Positions 34,501-44,057 are shown, counted from the stretch's first letter. The stretch is 64,000 nt of DNA from CAZDDI01 sp964504195 (GCA_964504195.1 CAZDDI010000002.1:1-64000); one strand, 5' to 3'. Made by a program: numbers and translations. Notes: a model not told the origin generated them from the letters alone.

Positions 34501-34736
34501 ATTCGGCTGCTTTTGTGTTGGAAAACCTACGGCTCTTGGAGACCACGCGTCGCCGCGCTGATTATGAGCTGCGCAAGACGGTCATCACCTCGCGGGTGCG
34601 TGCATCTGTCGATATTGATGCAATCTTGCGGGCTTCGGTGTTAGAGCTGGGTAAGATTTTGCACGCTGAAGATGCGCTGATTGTGTTGGCGTCTCCTGAA
34701 GCGGAGAGGCCCGAAGCGCCAAGGAGCGAGCGATGA
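31521..34736 (+). CDS. Sensor array protein 4: dCache, HAMP, four GAF-type domains, conserved tail
   Basis: At 1071 residues this is the largest of the set. Membrane segments at about 10-32 and 300-322 enclose a double Cache region typical of small-molecule sensors (GYGNYVNYAGKPVIGVYRWL near 253 is a Cache signature). HAMP (about 323-377), GAF1 (408-551), a diverged Trp linker (SQEAWQRF), a short GAF-like domain, then two further full GAF domains (about 666-831 and 840-1006) precede the tail. The extra GAFs are of other subtypes than GAF1. Its end overlaps the next start in an ATGA arrangement. The 98-base gap upstream is the longest within this part of the array. Confidence 0.9.
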   Translation: MKILRRSLFARVVFAFIILTLINNALLTFLAYQQAHSQLSRSLFVSLSTAGAMREEALTQWYTTQRERVHYLAQMDTVQNQAVLLATASRDSESYRTAQTTLAAFLENTLIYEQGFKDVLFLDSTQGEVLVATNPLWVGEKYAGERYYVEGRQGFFMQSLYRASVTQQPEMTLAIPVLAPSNTLLGVLVVHLDLDVFVPVVIGSVEIFGDAANTEIYLLTPDYIALGNLDVVAAAEWGWQSKAITATLLEKQNGYGNYVNYAGKPVIGVYRWLDELGLALIIEVDQKDFLALTRGAVGLNFSVGLLVTLLFSVAIYAVARSIVKPIQTMTKATTVIAAGDLIQQVPIHTEDELGVLGVAFNRMVEQLRRAHDELETRVAERTVALEERSNQLHSSALVVRRVLEIRDLTQLLETTVALIVERFSVCYYAAIFLLDDSKTIALLRAASSEIGQQMLARGYQVRLGEGDIVALAAADGEPHIVLDIGTVAQSISYSEFPATRSGMALPLKIGHEIIGVLEVQSEQPEAFGDDELAVLSIVADQVTVAIQNARLLAQMQERIQEISFLLRTQSQEAWQRFTAQRPDWGYVYDGMEVVPVAAAPYTAADVQVSLPLQVRSGEQLGRLDVRLGGRRITPSELALAQAIAQQASQALDSARLFQQTQLALRRSEALYQAGQLLINFENIGEVLQSVAHAIAEALFADRVLLITVNLEERKVEHFARGGSGAAQISEASFEELEQGLSGWVLREQKPTLSPQNVPDPRESPEVQRRRRETECGDIIVAPFLYAGRVLGTITVMQRTDQPGFTDADVDLVMAMANQAAAAIQNARLFQETQALLDETEILYQSSRNIGAAHAPEDILQAFVDYAAAERVGRCILGVFDPERPPDDPVFQLLATWDRGDARAAPVSGQQWAVHQLPVLKRMIEEPLVLSNLAETPKLDEISRLTLWGRLGIQALAVIPLISAGKPLGWVLLAVLDGPYEFSERERRLFRTLGDSAAFVLENLRLLETTRRRADYELRKTVITSRVRASVDIDAILRASVLELGKILHAEDALIVLASPEAERPEAPRSER

Positions 34737-36904
34737 GAATTTTCCGCGAAAGCTTGATAGCGCGGTTGGTGGGGTATTTTATAGCTCTCACGCTGCTGAC
34801 GGTTGTGTTGGCTGCGACGGTCGCCTACTGGCGGGCGCGGGATGCGCTTGCACAGTCACTCTACGCTCGCTTGGAAGCAGTCACGGTGCTAAAAGAACAA
34901 GAGCTCATTCGCTGGGTGGGCGACCAGCGCCAGGAGGTAGTTTTTATTGCGCAACTGCCTGCGATACAGGCGACGGCAGATGTGCTTCTGCGTGAAGGCG
35001 TGGCTGAGTCGGAATATGAGACAGCTTATACGAGTTTACACACGCTGTTGCATGCGCTATTGGTGCAAAAACTGAATTTCGAAGAGGTTTTCATTCTTAC
35101 AGATGTGGGTGGGCAGATTGCTATTTCCACCGAGCCTCTCTACGAGGGCCAATATCGTGTGCGTGAGGCCTATTTTGTCAATGGGCGTGTGGCGACTTAT
35201 GTGCAGAATGTCCATCCCTCGCCTGTCACAGGGCATCTCGCGCTAACTATCGCCACTCCCCTGCTCGCTCCCGACGGTCGCCAGATTGGTGTGCTGGCTG
35301 TGAATCTGAATCTTGACCGTATGCATGCTATCATTTCAGAACGTGCTGGTTTGGGTGAGACAGGCGAGACCTACTTGGTGGATAGCTTCAGTAATTTCAT
35401 CTCCGAGGGGGCCGCGGAGCGCTCTTTTCCCCGGGCTAATCCGCCGCTAGGTATTCAGGAGGCTGTGCAAAATAAGCATAACGGACAAGCCCATTATACT
35501 AACTACGCTGGCGTGCCGGTGGTCGGTGACTATCGTTGGATCGAGGAGCTGGAATTGGCCTTGCTCGCTGAGATCGAACAGCAAGAGGCGTTTGCCCCTG
35601 CTCGGCTCTTGGCTGGTAGTATCGTTGTCGCTGGTATGTTATTGGTGCTCTTTGTAGGGGGGAGTGGGTATTTCGTCTCGCGGCAGATCGCGCGCCCCAT
35701 TCTGACGATGACTGAGGCTGCGACGCGTATTGCCGAGGGCGATTTGAACCAGACTGTGCCTGAATTGACGCGGGATGAGTTGGGAGCGCTGGCACGCGCC
35801 TTCAATCGCATGACCGCTCAATTGCGGGAGCTTTACACCAGCTTGGAAGCGCGCGTGGTTGAGCGCACCCAGGCCTTGCAGGTACGCTCGATGCAGCTGC
35901 AAGCAGCCTCGCAGGTAGCGCGTGAGGCCGCCACGATTGAGGATGTAGGTCAACTGCTCGATCAGACTGTGGTTTTGATTTCCCGGCAGTTTGGGTTTTA
36001 CCACGCGGGCATTTTCCTGCTCGACGAGGCGCGCGCGTACGCACTGCTGCGGGCAGCCTCGTCGGAGGGCGGGCAGCAGATGTTAGCGCGGGGACACCGG
36101 TTGGAAGTGGGTCAGGTAGGCATCGTGGGGTACGTTTCTGGGCGGGGCGAGCCGCGTGTCGCGCTGGATGTAGGTGAGGACGCGGTCTGGTTCAACAATC
36201 CTGATTTGCCTGATACGCGCTCGGAGATAGGGCTGGCGCTTAAGGTGCGTGGTGAGGTTATCGGGGTCTTGGATGTGCAATCCGACCAGTCGCAGGCGTT
36301 CACCCAGGCGGATGAGGAGATTTTACAGACGTTGGCCGACCAGTTGGCCGTAGCGATTGATAACGCGCGGTTGTTAGAGGAGCTGCGTCAGAACTTGCGT
36401 GAGATGGAGCTGCTCTATGGGCAGCGGGTGCGTGAGCGGTGGCGGAAGCGGTTGATGGACGCGACTCCGGCCTATCATTACACGGCCACAGGTGTCACCT
36501 CGGCTGCACCGGCAACTGTAGCTCGTATGATTCCAGATCCCGTGACGCAACCAACACTTGATGTGGAGACACGCCAGATTGCAGTTCCTATCCGTTTGCG
36601 CCAGGAACTACTGGGGAGCATTGTGTTGCGCCGTGCGGTGGACGAGTCAGATTGGTCGGCAGAAGATCTCTCGCTGGTGGAAGAGGTGGCTGAGCAGATT
36701 AGCTTGGCGCTAGAAAATGCCCGTTTGTTGGATGAGACTCGCCGGGGTGTAGAGCGCGAGCAGCTGATCAGTGAGATCGCGGATCGGATGCGCGCTTCTA
36801 CAGATATGAACACAGTTTTGCAGACCACTATCCGTGAACTGGGGCGCGTGCTGGGCGCGACGGGAACGATTCGTATGGGCAGCACACCGCCTACGGAAGG
36901 GTAG
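34733..36904 (+). CDS. Sensor array protein 5: dCache, HAMP, GAF, conserved tail
   Basis: This 723-residue protein is a close relative of protein 4 in its first half: membrane segments at about 10-32 and 292-312 around a double Cache domain with NGQAHYTNYAGVPVVGDYRW. HAMP (about 319-372), GAF1 (about 404-546) with GFYHAGIFLLDEARAY, the linker LYGQRVRERWRKRL near 560, a short GAF-like domain and the tail EIADRMRASTDMNTVLQTTI follow. No output domain. Start and stop codons of proteins 4 and 5 overlap by four bases. Confidence 0.92.
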   Translation: MRIFRESLIARLVGYFIALTLLTVVLAATVAYWRARDALAQSLYARLEAVTVLKEQELIRWVGDQRQEVVFIAQLPAIQATADVLLREGVAESEYETAYTSLHTLLHALLVQKLNFEEVFILTDVGGQIAISTEPLYEGQYRVREAYFVNGRVATYVQNVHPSPVTGHLALTIATPLLAPDGRQIGVLAVNLNLDRMHAIISERAGLGETGETYLVDSFSNFISEGAAERSFPRANPPLGIQEAVQNKHNGQAHYTNYAGVPVVGDYRWIEELELALLAEIEQQEAFAPARLLAGSIVVAGMLLVLFVGGSGYFVSRQIARPILTMTEAATRIAEGDLNQTVPELTRDELGALARAFNRMTAQLRELYTSLEARVVERTQALQVRSMQLQAASQVAREAATIEDVGQLLDQTVVLISRQFGFYHAGIFLLDEARAYALLRAASSEGGQQMLARGHRLEVGQVGIVGYVSGRGEPRVALDVGEDAVWFNNPDLPDTRSEIGLALKVRGEVIGVLDVQSDQSQAFTQADEEILQTLADQLAVAIDNARLLEELRQNLREMELLYGQRVRERWRKRLMDATPAYHYTATGVTSAAPATVARMIPDPVTQPTLDVETRQIAVPIRLRQELLGSIVLRRAVDESDWSAEDLSLVEEVAEQISLALENARLLDETRRGVEREQLISEIADRMRASTDMNTVLQTTIRELGRVLGATGTIRMGSTPPTEG

Positions 36905-36933
36905 CCAGTGATGTGGATGTGCAGGAGAGCGTT

Positions 36934-39186
36934 ATGAGCATCAGCGGGGAACATCGGGGTTGGCGTAGATGGTGGGTAGGTGCGGCGCTGCTGACGCTGT
37001 TGGGCGCGGCGCTGTTAGTGCCGCTGCGTCCCGCGCGCGCGCAGTTTATAGAGCGACGCATTCTCATCATTCATTCCTACCATCAGGGCTTGAGCTGGTC
37101 GGATAACCTGTTGCAGGGCTTCCTCTCGGTAGTGGATCCCGAAGCGCAGGCAGCGGAAGTTTATGTCGAGTATTTGGATGCCAAACGTTTCGCGCTTACC
37201 CCTGCCGATTATGCCCGGTTTGCTGAACTGTATCGGGCTAAGTATGCCGGTGTTACCTTTGACCTGATTGTAGTGGCCGATAACAACGCCTTTGATTTCG
37301 CCAAACAGTATTATGCGGAGCTCTTTTCGGGGACACCGGTGGTGTTCTGTGGTATTAATTTCTTTGAGGATAGTATGATAGCCGGTTTTGAGGACGCTTT
37401 CACCGGCGTTGTGGAGAATGTGGATATTGCCGATACGCTGGATGCGATTCTGCGCTTGCAGCCGAATACGCAACGCATTGTTGTTATCAACGATGTAACC
37501 ACCACCGGTCAGATTTACTCACAGTTGTTGCGAGATTTGATTCCCTTGTATCAGCCGGGTTTAGAATTCGTTTTCTATGAAGACCCCTCTATGCCGGAAC
37601 TTTTCGCTGCCTTGCAAGCGCAGCCGTCCGATACGGCTATCCTGTTGGTGTTGCTCAATCGCGACCGTGAAGGTACATTCTATACTTACGAGCAGAGCAT
37701 TGATTTGCTCTACGCCAACACCACCCTGCCCATCTATGGACTGTGGGATTTTTACCTGGGCCGCGGTATGATGGGGGGGAAGTTGACCAACGCCTTTTCT
37801 CAAGGCGCGGCGGCAGGCGATTTGAGCCTACGCATTTTGCAGGGGACGCCAGTGCGTGCTGTGCCTATCCAGAGAACCAGCCCCAACCGCTACATTTTCG
37901 ATTACCAACAGTTACAGCGTTTTAACATCTCCCGTGCGCTGTTACCGTCTGATAGCACCTTGATCAACCGCCCGCTTACATTTATCGAGCGTTATCAGAC
38001 TATGTTGCTAATAAGCAGTGTCGGGTTGTTGCTGTTGGGTGGCATTATTGTCTTGCAGCGGCGTATGTTGCGCCAGCGCCAACGTATAGAGGCGACTTTG
38101 CGAGTTACCAATCAGCAATTGGAAGATGCCCGTACTAACCTGGAAGTACGTATTACCGAGCGTACACAGGCTTTGGAGCGGCGTACTGTGCAATTGCAGA
38201 CTGCGTCGCGGGTGGCTCGGGATGCCTCAGCTATTCGCAACGTTTCAACGTTGCTTGCCACGACTTCTGAACTAATCTCGCAGCGCTTCGGGTTCTATCA
38301 CGCGGGTATTTTCTTGGCAGATGAGGCGGGAGATTATGCCATTCTCAGTGCAGCCTCCTCAGTCGGCGGGCGACGGATGTTGGCGCGTGGCCATCGCCTG
38401 CGGAGTGGTTTCGGTATTGTAGGCTCGGTACTGGCAACGGGTAAGCCGCGTATTGCTTTGGATGTGGGCGATGATGCCATCTGGTTCAATAATCCTGATT
38501 TGCCCAAAACGCGTTCAGAGCTGGGGTTGCCGCTCATGGTGCGCGGTCAGGTAATCGGCGTGTTGGATGTGCAATCCGAGGCATCTAATGCCTTCACTGA
38601 GGACGATATTGCGCTCTTGGAGACGATGACTGAGCAGTTGGCGTTGGCGATTGACAATGCGCGCTTGTTCGAGGAAAGTCAACGTGTATTGGCCGAGCTC
38701 GAGCGGCTTTATGGTAGCCAGGTACAGGCCGCCTGGGAAGCGCGTCTGGGAAAGACTGCGCATGCTTATCAGTATACCGGGGTGCAGGTGGAAGCGCTTG
38801 TCGTTGCCGATGGGCAGTCTGCTGAACCCGCGACGGAGCGCCATCTTGAAGCCGCTGTGGCTTTGCGCGATCAAGTGTTGGCCACCATTGAACTGCAGCG
38901 CAGTCCAGATCAACCACCCTGGACGGCGGAAGAACGCGCGTTGGTGGAGGCGCTGAGCACGCAAGCGGCGTTGGCGTTGGAGAACGCCCGTTTGATTGAG
39001 GAAACTTTACACCGTGCTGCGCGCGAGCAGCGTACCCGCGAAATTGCTGATGATATCCGCGCGGCGGTGAGCGTGGAAGATGCCTTGCAACGTGCCTTGG
39101 GACAATTACAACGTGCGTTGGGCGCGGAGGAATTGGTAGCGATGTTGGGAACTCCGGACATGTCCCGTGGGCGGGAGGAGAATTGA
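36934..39186 (+). CDS. Sensor array protein 6: ABC-type substrate-binding domain fused to GAF sensor
   Basis: The 750-residue protein begins with a signal peptide or anchor (about 12-33, ending RPARAQ). A periplasmic-binding domain of the ABC_sub_bind type (about 38-330) follows, starting RRILIIHSYHQGLSWSDN and including GTPVVFCGINFFED. One membrane segment (about 356-374), a coiled coil, GAF1 (about 435-579), linker LYGSQVQAAW near 590, short GAF-like domain and tail complete it. There is no HAMP. Start at 36934 has AGGAG seven bases upstream. Ligand capture outside the cell, passed directly through the membrane, is likely. Confidence 0.9.
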   Translation: MSISGEHRGWRRWWVGAALLTLLGAALLVPLRPARAQFIERRILIIHSYHQGLSWSDNLLQGFLSVVDPEAQAAEVYVEYLDAKRFALTPADYARFAELYRAKYAGVTFDLIVVADNNAFDFAKQYYAELFSGTPVVFCGINFFEDSMIAGFEDAFTGVVENVDIADTLDAILRLQPNTQRIVVINDVTTTGQIYSQLLRDLIPLYQPGLEFVFYEDPSMPELFAALQAQPSDTAILLVLLNRDREGTFYTYEQSIDLLYANTTLPIYGLWDFYLGRGMMGGKLTNAFSQGAAAGDLSLRILQGTPVRAVPIQRTSPNRYIFDYQQLQRFNISRALLPSDSTLINRPLTFIERYQTMLLISSVGLLLLGGIIVLQRRMLRQRQRIEATLRVTNQQLEDARTNLEVRITERTQALERRTVQLQTASRVARDASAIRNVSTLLATTSELISQRFGFYHAGIFLADEAGDYAILSAASSVGGRRMLARGHRLRSGFGIVGSVLATGKPRIALDVGDDAIWFNNPDLPKTRSELGLPLMVRGQVIGVLDVQSEASNAFTEDDIALLETMTEQLALAIDNARLFEESQRVLAELERLYGSQVQAAWEARLGKTAHAYQYTGVQVEALVVADGQSAEPATERHLEAAVALRDQVLATIELQRSPDQPPWTAEERALVEALSTQAALALENARLIEETLHRAAREQRTREIADDIRAAVSVEDALQRALGQLQRALGAEELVAMLGTPDMSRGREEN

Positions 39187-39187
39187 T

Positions 39188-40528
39188 ATGTTAGAGCAAC
39201 CACCACAAATGGATTTGCAAGCGCGCATGAGTGCGCACCGGGTAAGCCTGTTTACAACTATCGCCCGTTTTTGTGTGGTGTTACTCATTCTCCTGACACT
39301 CGCTTATCTGGTCGGTTGGGCACTGATACCGGGTTTTCCTATCCTTCCGTTGTTTATCATTAATAGCGTATCTATTGCAGTCGTCTTGGTGGCCTTGTCC
39401 TGGCAAAAAAGTCGGCCTCAATGGGGCATAGCTACATTTGTTGTGAGTCTTAATCTTTTGGTCTTGGCAGCTGTTCCCTTACTTGGGGGGCTTACCAGTC
39501 CTTTGGTGATGGCGTTGCCGGTGATGGTGTTGTTGGCTGGTATGTTGTGGGAGCGTACTGGGATGCGTGTGACGGTGGCGCTGTTGGCGGTGGGCCTTAC
39601 GGTACAATTGATCGTGCAATTGTCGGGATGGTTGGTGCCTTACCCGCTTCCCAGCGGTATCTTTGAGTATGTAATCTATTTGGTGGTAGTGGGTGGCGCA
39701 ATCATCATGTCTGTGGTAATTTTGCAACAATTTTTTAATCTTAATCAGCAAGTCCTTGATGTGGCACAGCAGCGTGGTGTAGAGTTGGCTACGGCTCTGG
39801 AAGAGGTGCGCGTAGCGGCACGTACGGAGCGTGAAGCGCGTCGGGACCAAGACGTGGCAGCATTGCGGCGCGAGTTACTCGTGCGGCGATATGTGGACTT
39901 CTTGCAACAAGTGGCGCGTGGCGACTATCAGGCGCAGCTTGATCTGGGGGCGTTGTCTATTGATACTGATGTTGCCGATGAGCTGTTGATTTTGGGCCGT
40001 TATCTCAACGAGACCGTGGGTGCTCTGGTTGCAGCGCTTAACGATTTGCAGATTGTACAGCAGCGTTACCTGGCTCAGGCCTGGTCAACCTTCTTGCAAT
40101 CAGAAACCCTTCAACCAGCTTATCGTTTGCGGGACATGCGTCTGGAGGCGGCTCCTGATGCACGTGTAGGCGACGCCGTGGGTGAGTTGGTCGCGTCCAT
40201 TACTGTGCGTAATCAGGCCATTGGGGTCTTGGGGGTGCGCCGCGAGTCCGCTACGCCCTGGAGTGCTGCTGAGCGGGAATTAGTCGAAGCTATTGCTTAT
40301 CAGTTGGGTCAAACCCTGGATAACTTACGGCTGGTAGAGCAGACGCAGCGCGGCGCCCTGCGTGAACGGTTGGTGGCGGATGTCACCGATGTGATGCGCC
40401 AATCGTTGGATATAGACCAGGTATTGCAAGCGGCGTTGCGTGCTATGGGTGAGGCTTTCGAGCTGGATGCGGTGGAGGTGCGTTTAGGGCAAACTCCCAC
40501 ACTGGTGGCTGAGGAGGTGCACGCATGA
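39188..40528 (+). CDS. Sensor array protein 7: multi-TM minimal form without GAF1, conserved tail
   Basis: At 446 residues this is the shortest complete member. About six membrane segments (about 24-178) are followed by a coiled coil and a degenerate HAMP-like stretch (about 237-284, VARGDYQAQLDLGAL). Then come the Trp linker (YLAQAWSTFLQ near 292), the short GAF-like domain and the tail DVMRQSLDIDQVLQAALRAM. The large GAF1 found in most others is missing, which shows that linker, short domain and tail form a separable core. Start at 39188 has GGGAGGAG upstream; its end overlaps the next gene by four bases. Confidence 0.88.
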   Translation: MLEQPPQMDLQARMSAHRVSLFTTIARFCVVLLILLTLAYLVGWALIPGFPILPLFIINSVSIAVVLVALSWQKSRPQWGIATFVVSLNLLVLAAVPLLGGLTSPLVMALPVMVLLAGMLWERTGMRVTVALLAVGLTVQLIVQLSGWLVPYPLPSGIFEYVIYLVVVGGAIIMSVVILQQFFNLNQQVLDVAQQRGVELATALEEVRVAARTEREARRDQDVAALRRELLVRRYVDFLQQVARGDYQAQLDLGALSIDTDVADELLILGRYLNETVGALVAALNDLQIVQQRYLAQAWSTFLQSETLQPAYRLRDMRLEAAPDARVGDAVGELVASITVRNQAIGVLGVRRESATPWSAAERELVEAIAYQLGQTLDNLRLVEQTQRGALRERLVADVTDVMRQSLDIDQVLQAALRAMGEAFELDAVEVRLGQTPTLVAEEVHA

Positions 40529-43344
40529 CCACAACGGCGCTTCCGTTCCTAACTCTGGTGGCCTGGCTTGTCGCTTTGATCGAGTTGATTTTGGGCTTGT
40601 ATGTGCTCACATTGAATTTCCGGCAGTACCTCAATCGTGTCTTGGGGACTTTTTTGCTCTTCAGCGCCCTTTATGTGTTTGCTACTGGGCAGCTATTTCA
40701 GGCCACCTCACTTGATAGTGCGCTTTGGGCGACACAGCTTGTGGCGGCTACTAGCTTGCTGGTCCCCATACTGATTTTGTGGGTTACGTTGGCGTTTTTA
40801 CAACCTACCTGGCTGGTCGGGCGTGTGCGTTGGGGGGATTGGCTTTTTAAGGGATTATTGGCTTTATTCCTGTTGCTAACCCTGCTGGACGTTTTCGCTG
40901 GAACACGTCTGTGGTATGGGGGGGTGCCAGTAACCTATACGGGCGGCTATATCGCACCGGAGGCCTACGTGACCGGGTGGTTAGCCGCACCCGGGCTTGT
41001 GTTGTTGACAGGGATTGTGCTGGTGTTGGCTGTGGGGGTGAGTATATACACAGCCCTGCGGGATGAGTCGCGCCGCTCTCTGGGCTGGACGTTAGCGCTT
41101 ATTAATGCAACTGTATCGTTTGTTTATTTGTTTTTGCCTGATTTGCTGTTACCTGGGGGCGCCATTCTGCTGAGTGCCGGGGTTATTCTGAGCGGTTTCA
41201 GCTATCTTATTTTCACACGCATTGTAACGCAAGTTCAACGGAGCGGGAATTTGGAAGCGCGCTTGACTGCGCTGGTGCTCGTCATCATGATTCCTCTGAT
41301 TGCCGGCACAATGGCACTGTTGGGACAGCTCTCTAGCGATCTGCTCGTTGCAAAGTCTAGCGAGCAGTTAGAAATTGCTAACGATGGTCTGGCCGAGAGT
41401 TTAATGTTGTGGCTCGATTTGAATTACAAGGCTCTGGAACATCTCTCTGCGCAACCTGATATTGTCAGTATGGATCCAGAACGGCAACGCCCCCACTTAC
41501 AGGCATTCGCTAAAGCATTTCCCTATATGTATCTTGTTAGTACCACCAACTTGCAAGGGATAAACTTGGCGCGTAACGATGAGATTATGTTGACTGATTA
41601 CAGTGATCGCGCCTGGTTCCGTACTGCGCGCACGGGTGCTCCCGCGTTGCAGGTATTACAGGGTCGCACCGGTTTGGCCCCGGCATTGGTGGTGGCTATG
41701 CCCATTCGCACGGAAACGCAGCAGATAGTGGGGGTGGTCATGTTCGCGGCGAGTGTCACGACCCTCTCAGACATGATAAGTATGGAACCGATAGGGAGCA
41801 CGGGAGAATTCTTTATCGTTGATGATAGTGGGCTAGTGCTGTTACATTCCGCTGTGGATTTTACCGAAGTGCAAGACTATTCCGCGTATCCTCCGGTGCT
41901 CTTTGCGCAGCGCGACACGCGCGGCGAGTTGCCCTTCACGGATACTGCTGGGGTACGTTGGCAGGCATTTTCCCAGCGTTTATCCAATGGGTGGACCGTG
42001 GTTTTCCAGATACGGCACGCTGAGTTGTTGCTTAGCGTGGGCGTGTTGCAACAGTTGACCGCAGGATTAGTAATTACAGGGGTGTTGCTACTCGTAGTTT
42101 TGATCCTTGTCTCTTATCGGCAAGCCTTGCGTCCTATCCGTGTCTTGACTGAGGCGGCTACGGAAATTGCCGCGGGCGCGATAGAGCAGGAAGTGCTTGT
42201 GGATTCTGAAGATGAGCTGGGAGTGTTGGCAAACGCCTTCAATGCAATGACAGCGCAATTACGCTCATTGATCGGTTCGCTGGAAGGGCAGGTGCAGGCG
42301 CGTACCCGCGACCTGGAACGCCGTGCCGGCTATCTTGAAGCGGCAGCGGAAGTGAGCCGCGTTACTACGTCGTTGACTGAAACCGAGACTCTGTTGCAGC
42401 AAGCCGTGCAGTTGATTCAGGAACACTTCGGCTTGTACTATGTGGGCTTGTTCCTGGTGGATGCGGAGGCTGTGTGGGCTGAACTGCGCGCGGCGACTGG
42501 TGGGGCGGGTGCAGCGATGTTGGCGCGCCAGCACCGGCTCAAGATTGGACCTGGTTCGATGATCGGCTGGAGTGTAGAAAACGCCCAGGCCCGGGTAGCG
42601 TTGGAGGTTGGCGCAGATGGCGTCCGTCTGGCGACGGCGGAGCTGCCCGATACGCGTTCTGAGGCGGCGCTGCCTTTGCGCTCGCGGGGCCGGGTGGTCG
42701 GCGCGATTTCGGTGCAGCATGTTGAGCCGGGCGCGTTCGATGCGGAGGCTATTGCTGCGTTACAGGTTATGGCAGATCAGCTAGGGGCCGCGCTCGACAA
42801 TGCTGCGCTGCTGGAGCAAAGCCGACAGGCGTTGGCAGACGTGCAACGTGCTTATGGCGATGTGCGTGGTGCGGCTTGGCGCCAATTGTTGGGAACGCAC
42901 GATGCGTGGGGCTATCGCTATACGCGTAAGGCTATCACGGTTGCAGATGGGGAGTGGCGTCCGGAGATGCTTGAGGCTGTCCGGAATGGGCAGAGTGTGG
43001 CGACGCTGGAAGGGAACGCTGCGCTATTGGCTATCCCGTTGGCTGTGCGTGGGCAGCCCGTGGGTGTATTACACTTTCGGCGCGCTGGGCGTATTGCCTG
43101 GACTGCTGAAGAGCGCAGCACGTTGGAACTCCTTGTCGAGCGGTTGAGCGAGGCCTTGGAAGGTGCACAGTTGTACCAAGAGACTCAGCAGCTGGCAGCC
43201 CGTGAGCAGCTCCTGGCTGGTGTTACGGCACGGATGCGCGAAACCCTGGATGTCGAGACGGTGTTGAAAACCGCAGCTGGTGAGATGCGTCAGGCTTTAG
43301 AATTACCTGAAGTCTCCGTGCGGTTAGTGCGGTTGGATGCGTGA
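40525..43344 (+). CDS. Sensor array protein 8: 7-TM plus dCache, HAMP, GAF, conserved tail
   Basis: The 939-residue protein combines two input modules. Residues 1-235 form about seven membrane segments like the 7TM input module of some histidine kinases. A further membrane segment (about 250-270), a double Cache domain (about 275-505, with NLARNDEIMLTDYSDRAWF) and a last membrane segment lead into HAMP (about 534-588). GAF1 (about 620-765) with GLYYVGLFLVDAEA, linker AYGDVRGAAWRQLL, short GAF-like domain and tail (from about 886) follow. No transmitter. It is the first member carrying the YYVG form of GAF1. Confidence 0.9.
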   Translation: MTTTALPFLTLVAWLVALIELILGLYVLTLNFRQYLNRVLGTFLLFSALYVFATGQLFQATSLDSALWATQLVAATSLLVPILILWVTLAFLQPTWLVGRVRWGDWLFKGLLALFLLLTLLDVFAGTRLWYGGVPVTYTGGYIAPEAYVTGWLAAPGLVLLTGIVLVLAVGVSIYTALRDESRRSLGWTLALINATVSFVYLFLPDLLLPGGAILLSAGVILSGFSYLIFTRIVTQVQRSGNLEARLTALVLVIMIPLIAGTMALLGQLSSDLLVAKSSEQLEIANDGLAESLMLWLDLNYKALEHLSAQPDIVSMDPERQRPHLQAFAKAFPYMYLVSTTNLQGINLARNDEIMLTDYSDRAWFRTARTGAPALQVLQGRTGLAPALVVAMPIRTETQQIVGVVMFAASVTTLSDMISMEPIGSTGEFFIVDDSGLVLLHSAVDFTEVQDYSAYPPVLFAQRDTRGELPFTDTAGVRWQAFSQRLSNGWTVVFQIRHAELLLSVGVLQQLTAGLVITGVLLLVVLILVSYRQALRPIRVLTEAATEIAAGAIEQEVLVDSEDELGVLANAFNAMTAQLRSLIGSLEGQVQARTRDLERRAGYLEAAAEVSRVTTSLTETETLLQQAVQLIQEHFGLYYVGLFLVDAEAVWAELRAATGGAGAAMLARQHRLKIGPGSMIGWSVENAQARVALEVGADGVRLATAELPDTRSEAALPLRSRGRVVGAISVQHVEPGAFDAEAIAALQVMADQLGAALDNAALLEQSRQALADVQRAYGDVRGAAWRQLLGTHDAWGYRYTRKAITVADGEWRPEMLEAVRNGQSVATLEGNAALLAIPLAVRGQPVGVLHFRRAGRIAWTAEERSTLELLVERLSEALEGAQLYQETQQLAAREQLLAGVTARMRETLDVETVLKTAAGEMRQALELPEVSVRLVRLDA

Positions 43345-43405
43345 GGCGTGAAACGTGATTTTCGCATGAATTTGCCATTCGCTATTTGAGATTTGAGGTC
43401 GCCCT

Positions 43406-44044
43406 ATGAGTGTAAGTTTACGTTGGATTGTATTGGTCGTGATTATTCTTGCCCTTATCCTGGTGCCCTTTGCCCTTTGGGGCGAGCAGATTGAGGGTTG
43501 GACCCATGCTTTTATTGCGGCGGCGCAGGACAGGCCCGGGCTGGTGGTGGTGGTGCTGGGCGGGTTACTGGCGTTCGATATTATTCTCCCTGTGCCTTCT
43601 AGCCTTGCCAGCACTACTTGTGGCTTTTTGTTAGGTTTCATACCGGGGACATTGACCTCATTTGTAGGGATGGTCATCAGCAGTGTTCTGGGTTTTACGT
43701 TGGGTGAGCGCTTGGGCCGCCCTTTCGCGAGTAAACTGGTTGGGGCGGACGAATTGCAGCGTTTGGAGAGCTTGAGCCGCCAGTTCGGTGATTGGGCGAT
43801 CATTGTGGCGCGTCCGGTACCGGTGCTGGCTGAGGCTTCGGTGCTGTTTGCCGGCATGGGGCGTATGTCCATGTTGCGTTTTATGTTGCTCTCGAGCCTG
43901 GCAAACCTGGGGATTTCGCTGGTGTATGCCGCGGTAGGAGCTTTCTCTGCAACCGAAGGTTCATTTCTGTTGGCATTTGCTGGCGCCATTATCGTCCCCG
44001 GTTTGGCGATGTTCTTGTTCCGGGAGCGTGATAAAGAAGCGTGA
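43406..44044 (+). CDS. VTT-domain (DedA/TVP38 type) membrane protein
   Basis: This 212-residue integral membrane protein has five or six hydrophobic segments. The family pattern is visible in LPVPSSLASTTCGFLLGFIPGTLTSF style spacing (about 67-92): a proline-rich re-entrant loop followed by glycine-rich FLLGFIPG, then RPVPVLAEASVLFAGMGRM near 131-149. Family members move or scramble lipids across membranes. It interrupts the sensor array between proteins 8 and 9 with a 61-base gap upstream and is closely followed by a methyltransferase gene. A link to signalling is not evident. Confidence 0.82.
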   Translation: MSVSLRWIVLVVIILALILVPFALWGEQIEGWTHAFIAAAQDRPGLVVVVLGGLLAFDIILPVPSSLASTTCGFLLGFIPGTLTSFVGMVISSVLGFTLGERLGRPFASKLVGADELQRLESLSRQFGDWAIIVARPVPVLAEASVLFAGMGRMSMLRFMLLSSLANLGISLVYAAVGAFSATEGSFLLAFAGAIIVPGLAMFLFRERDKEA

Positions 44045-44057
44045 GGTGTGAGTGCTT

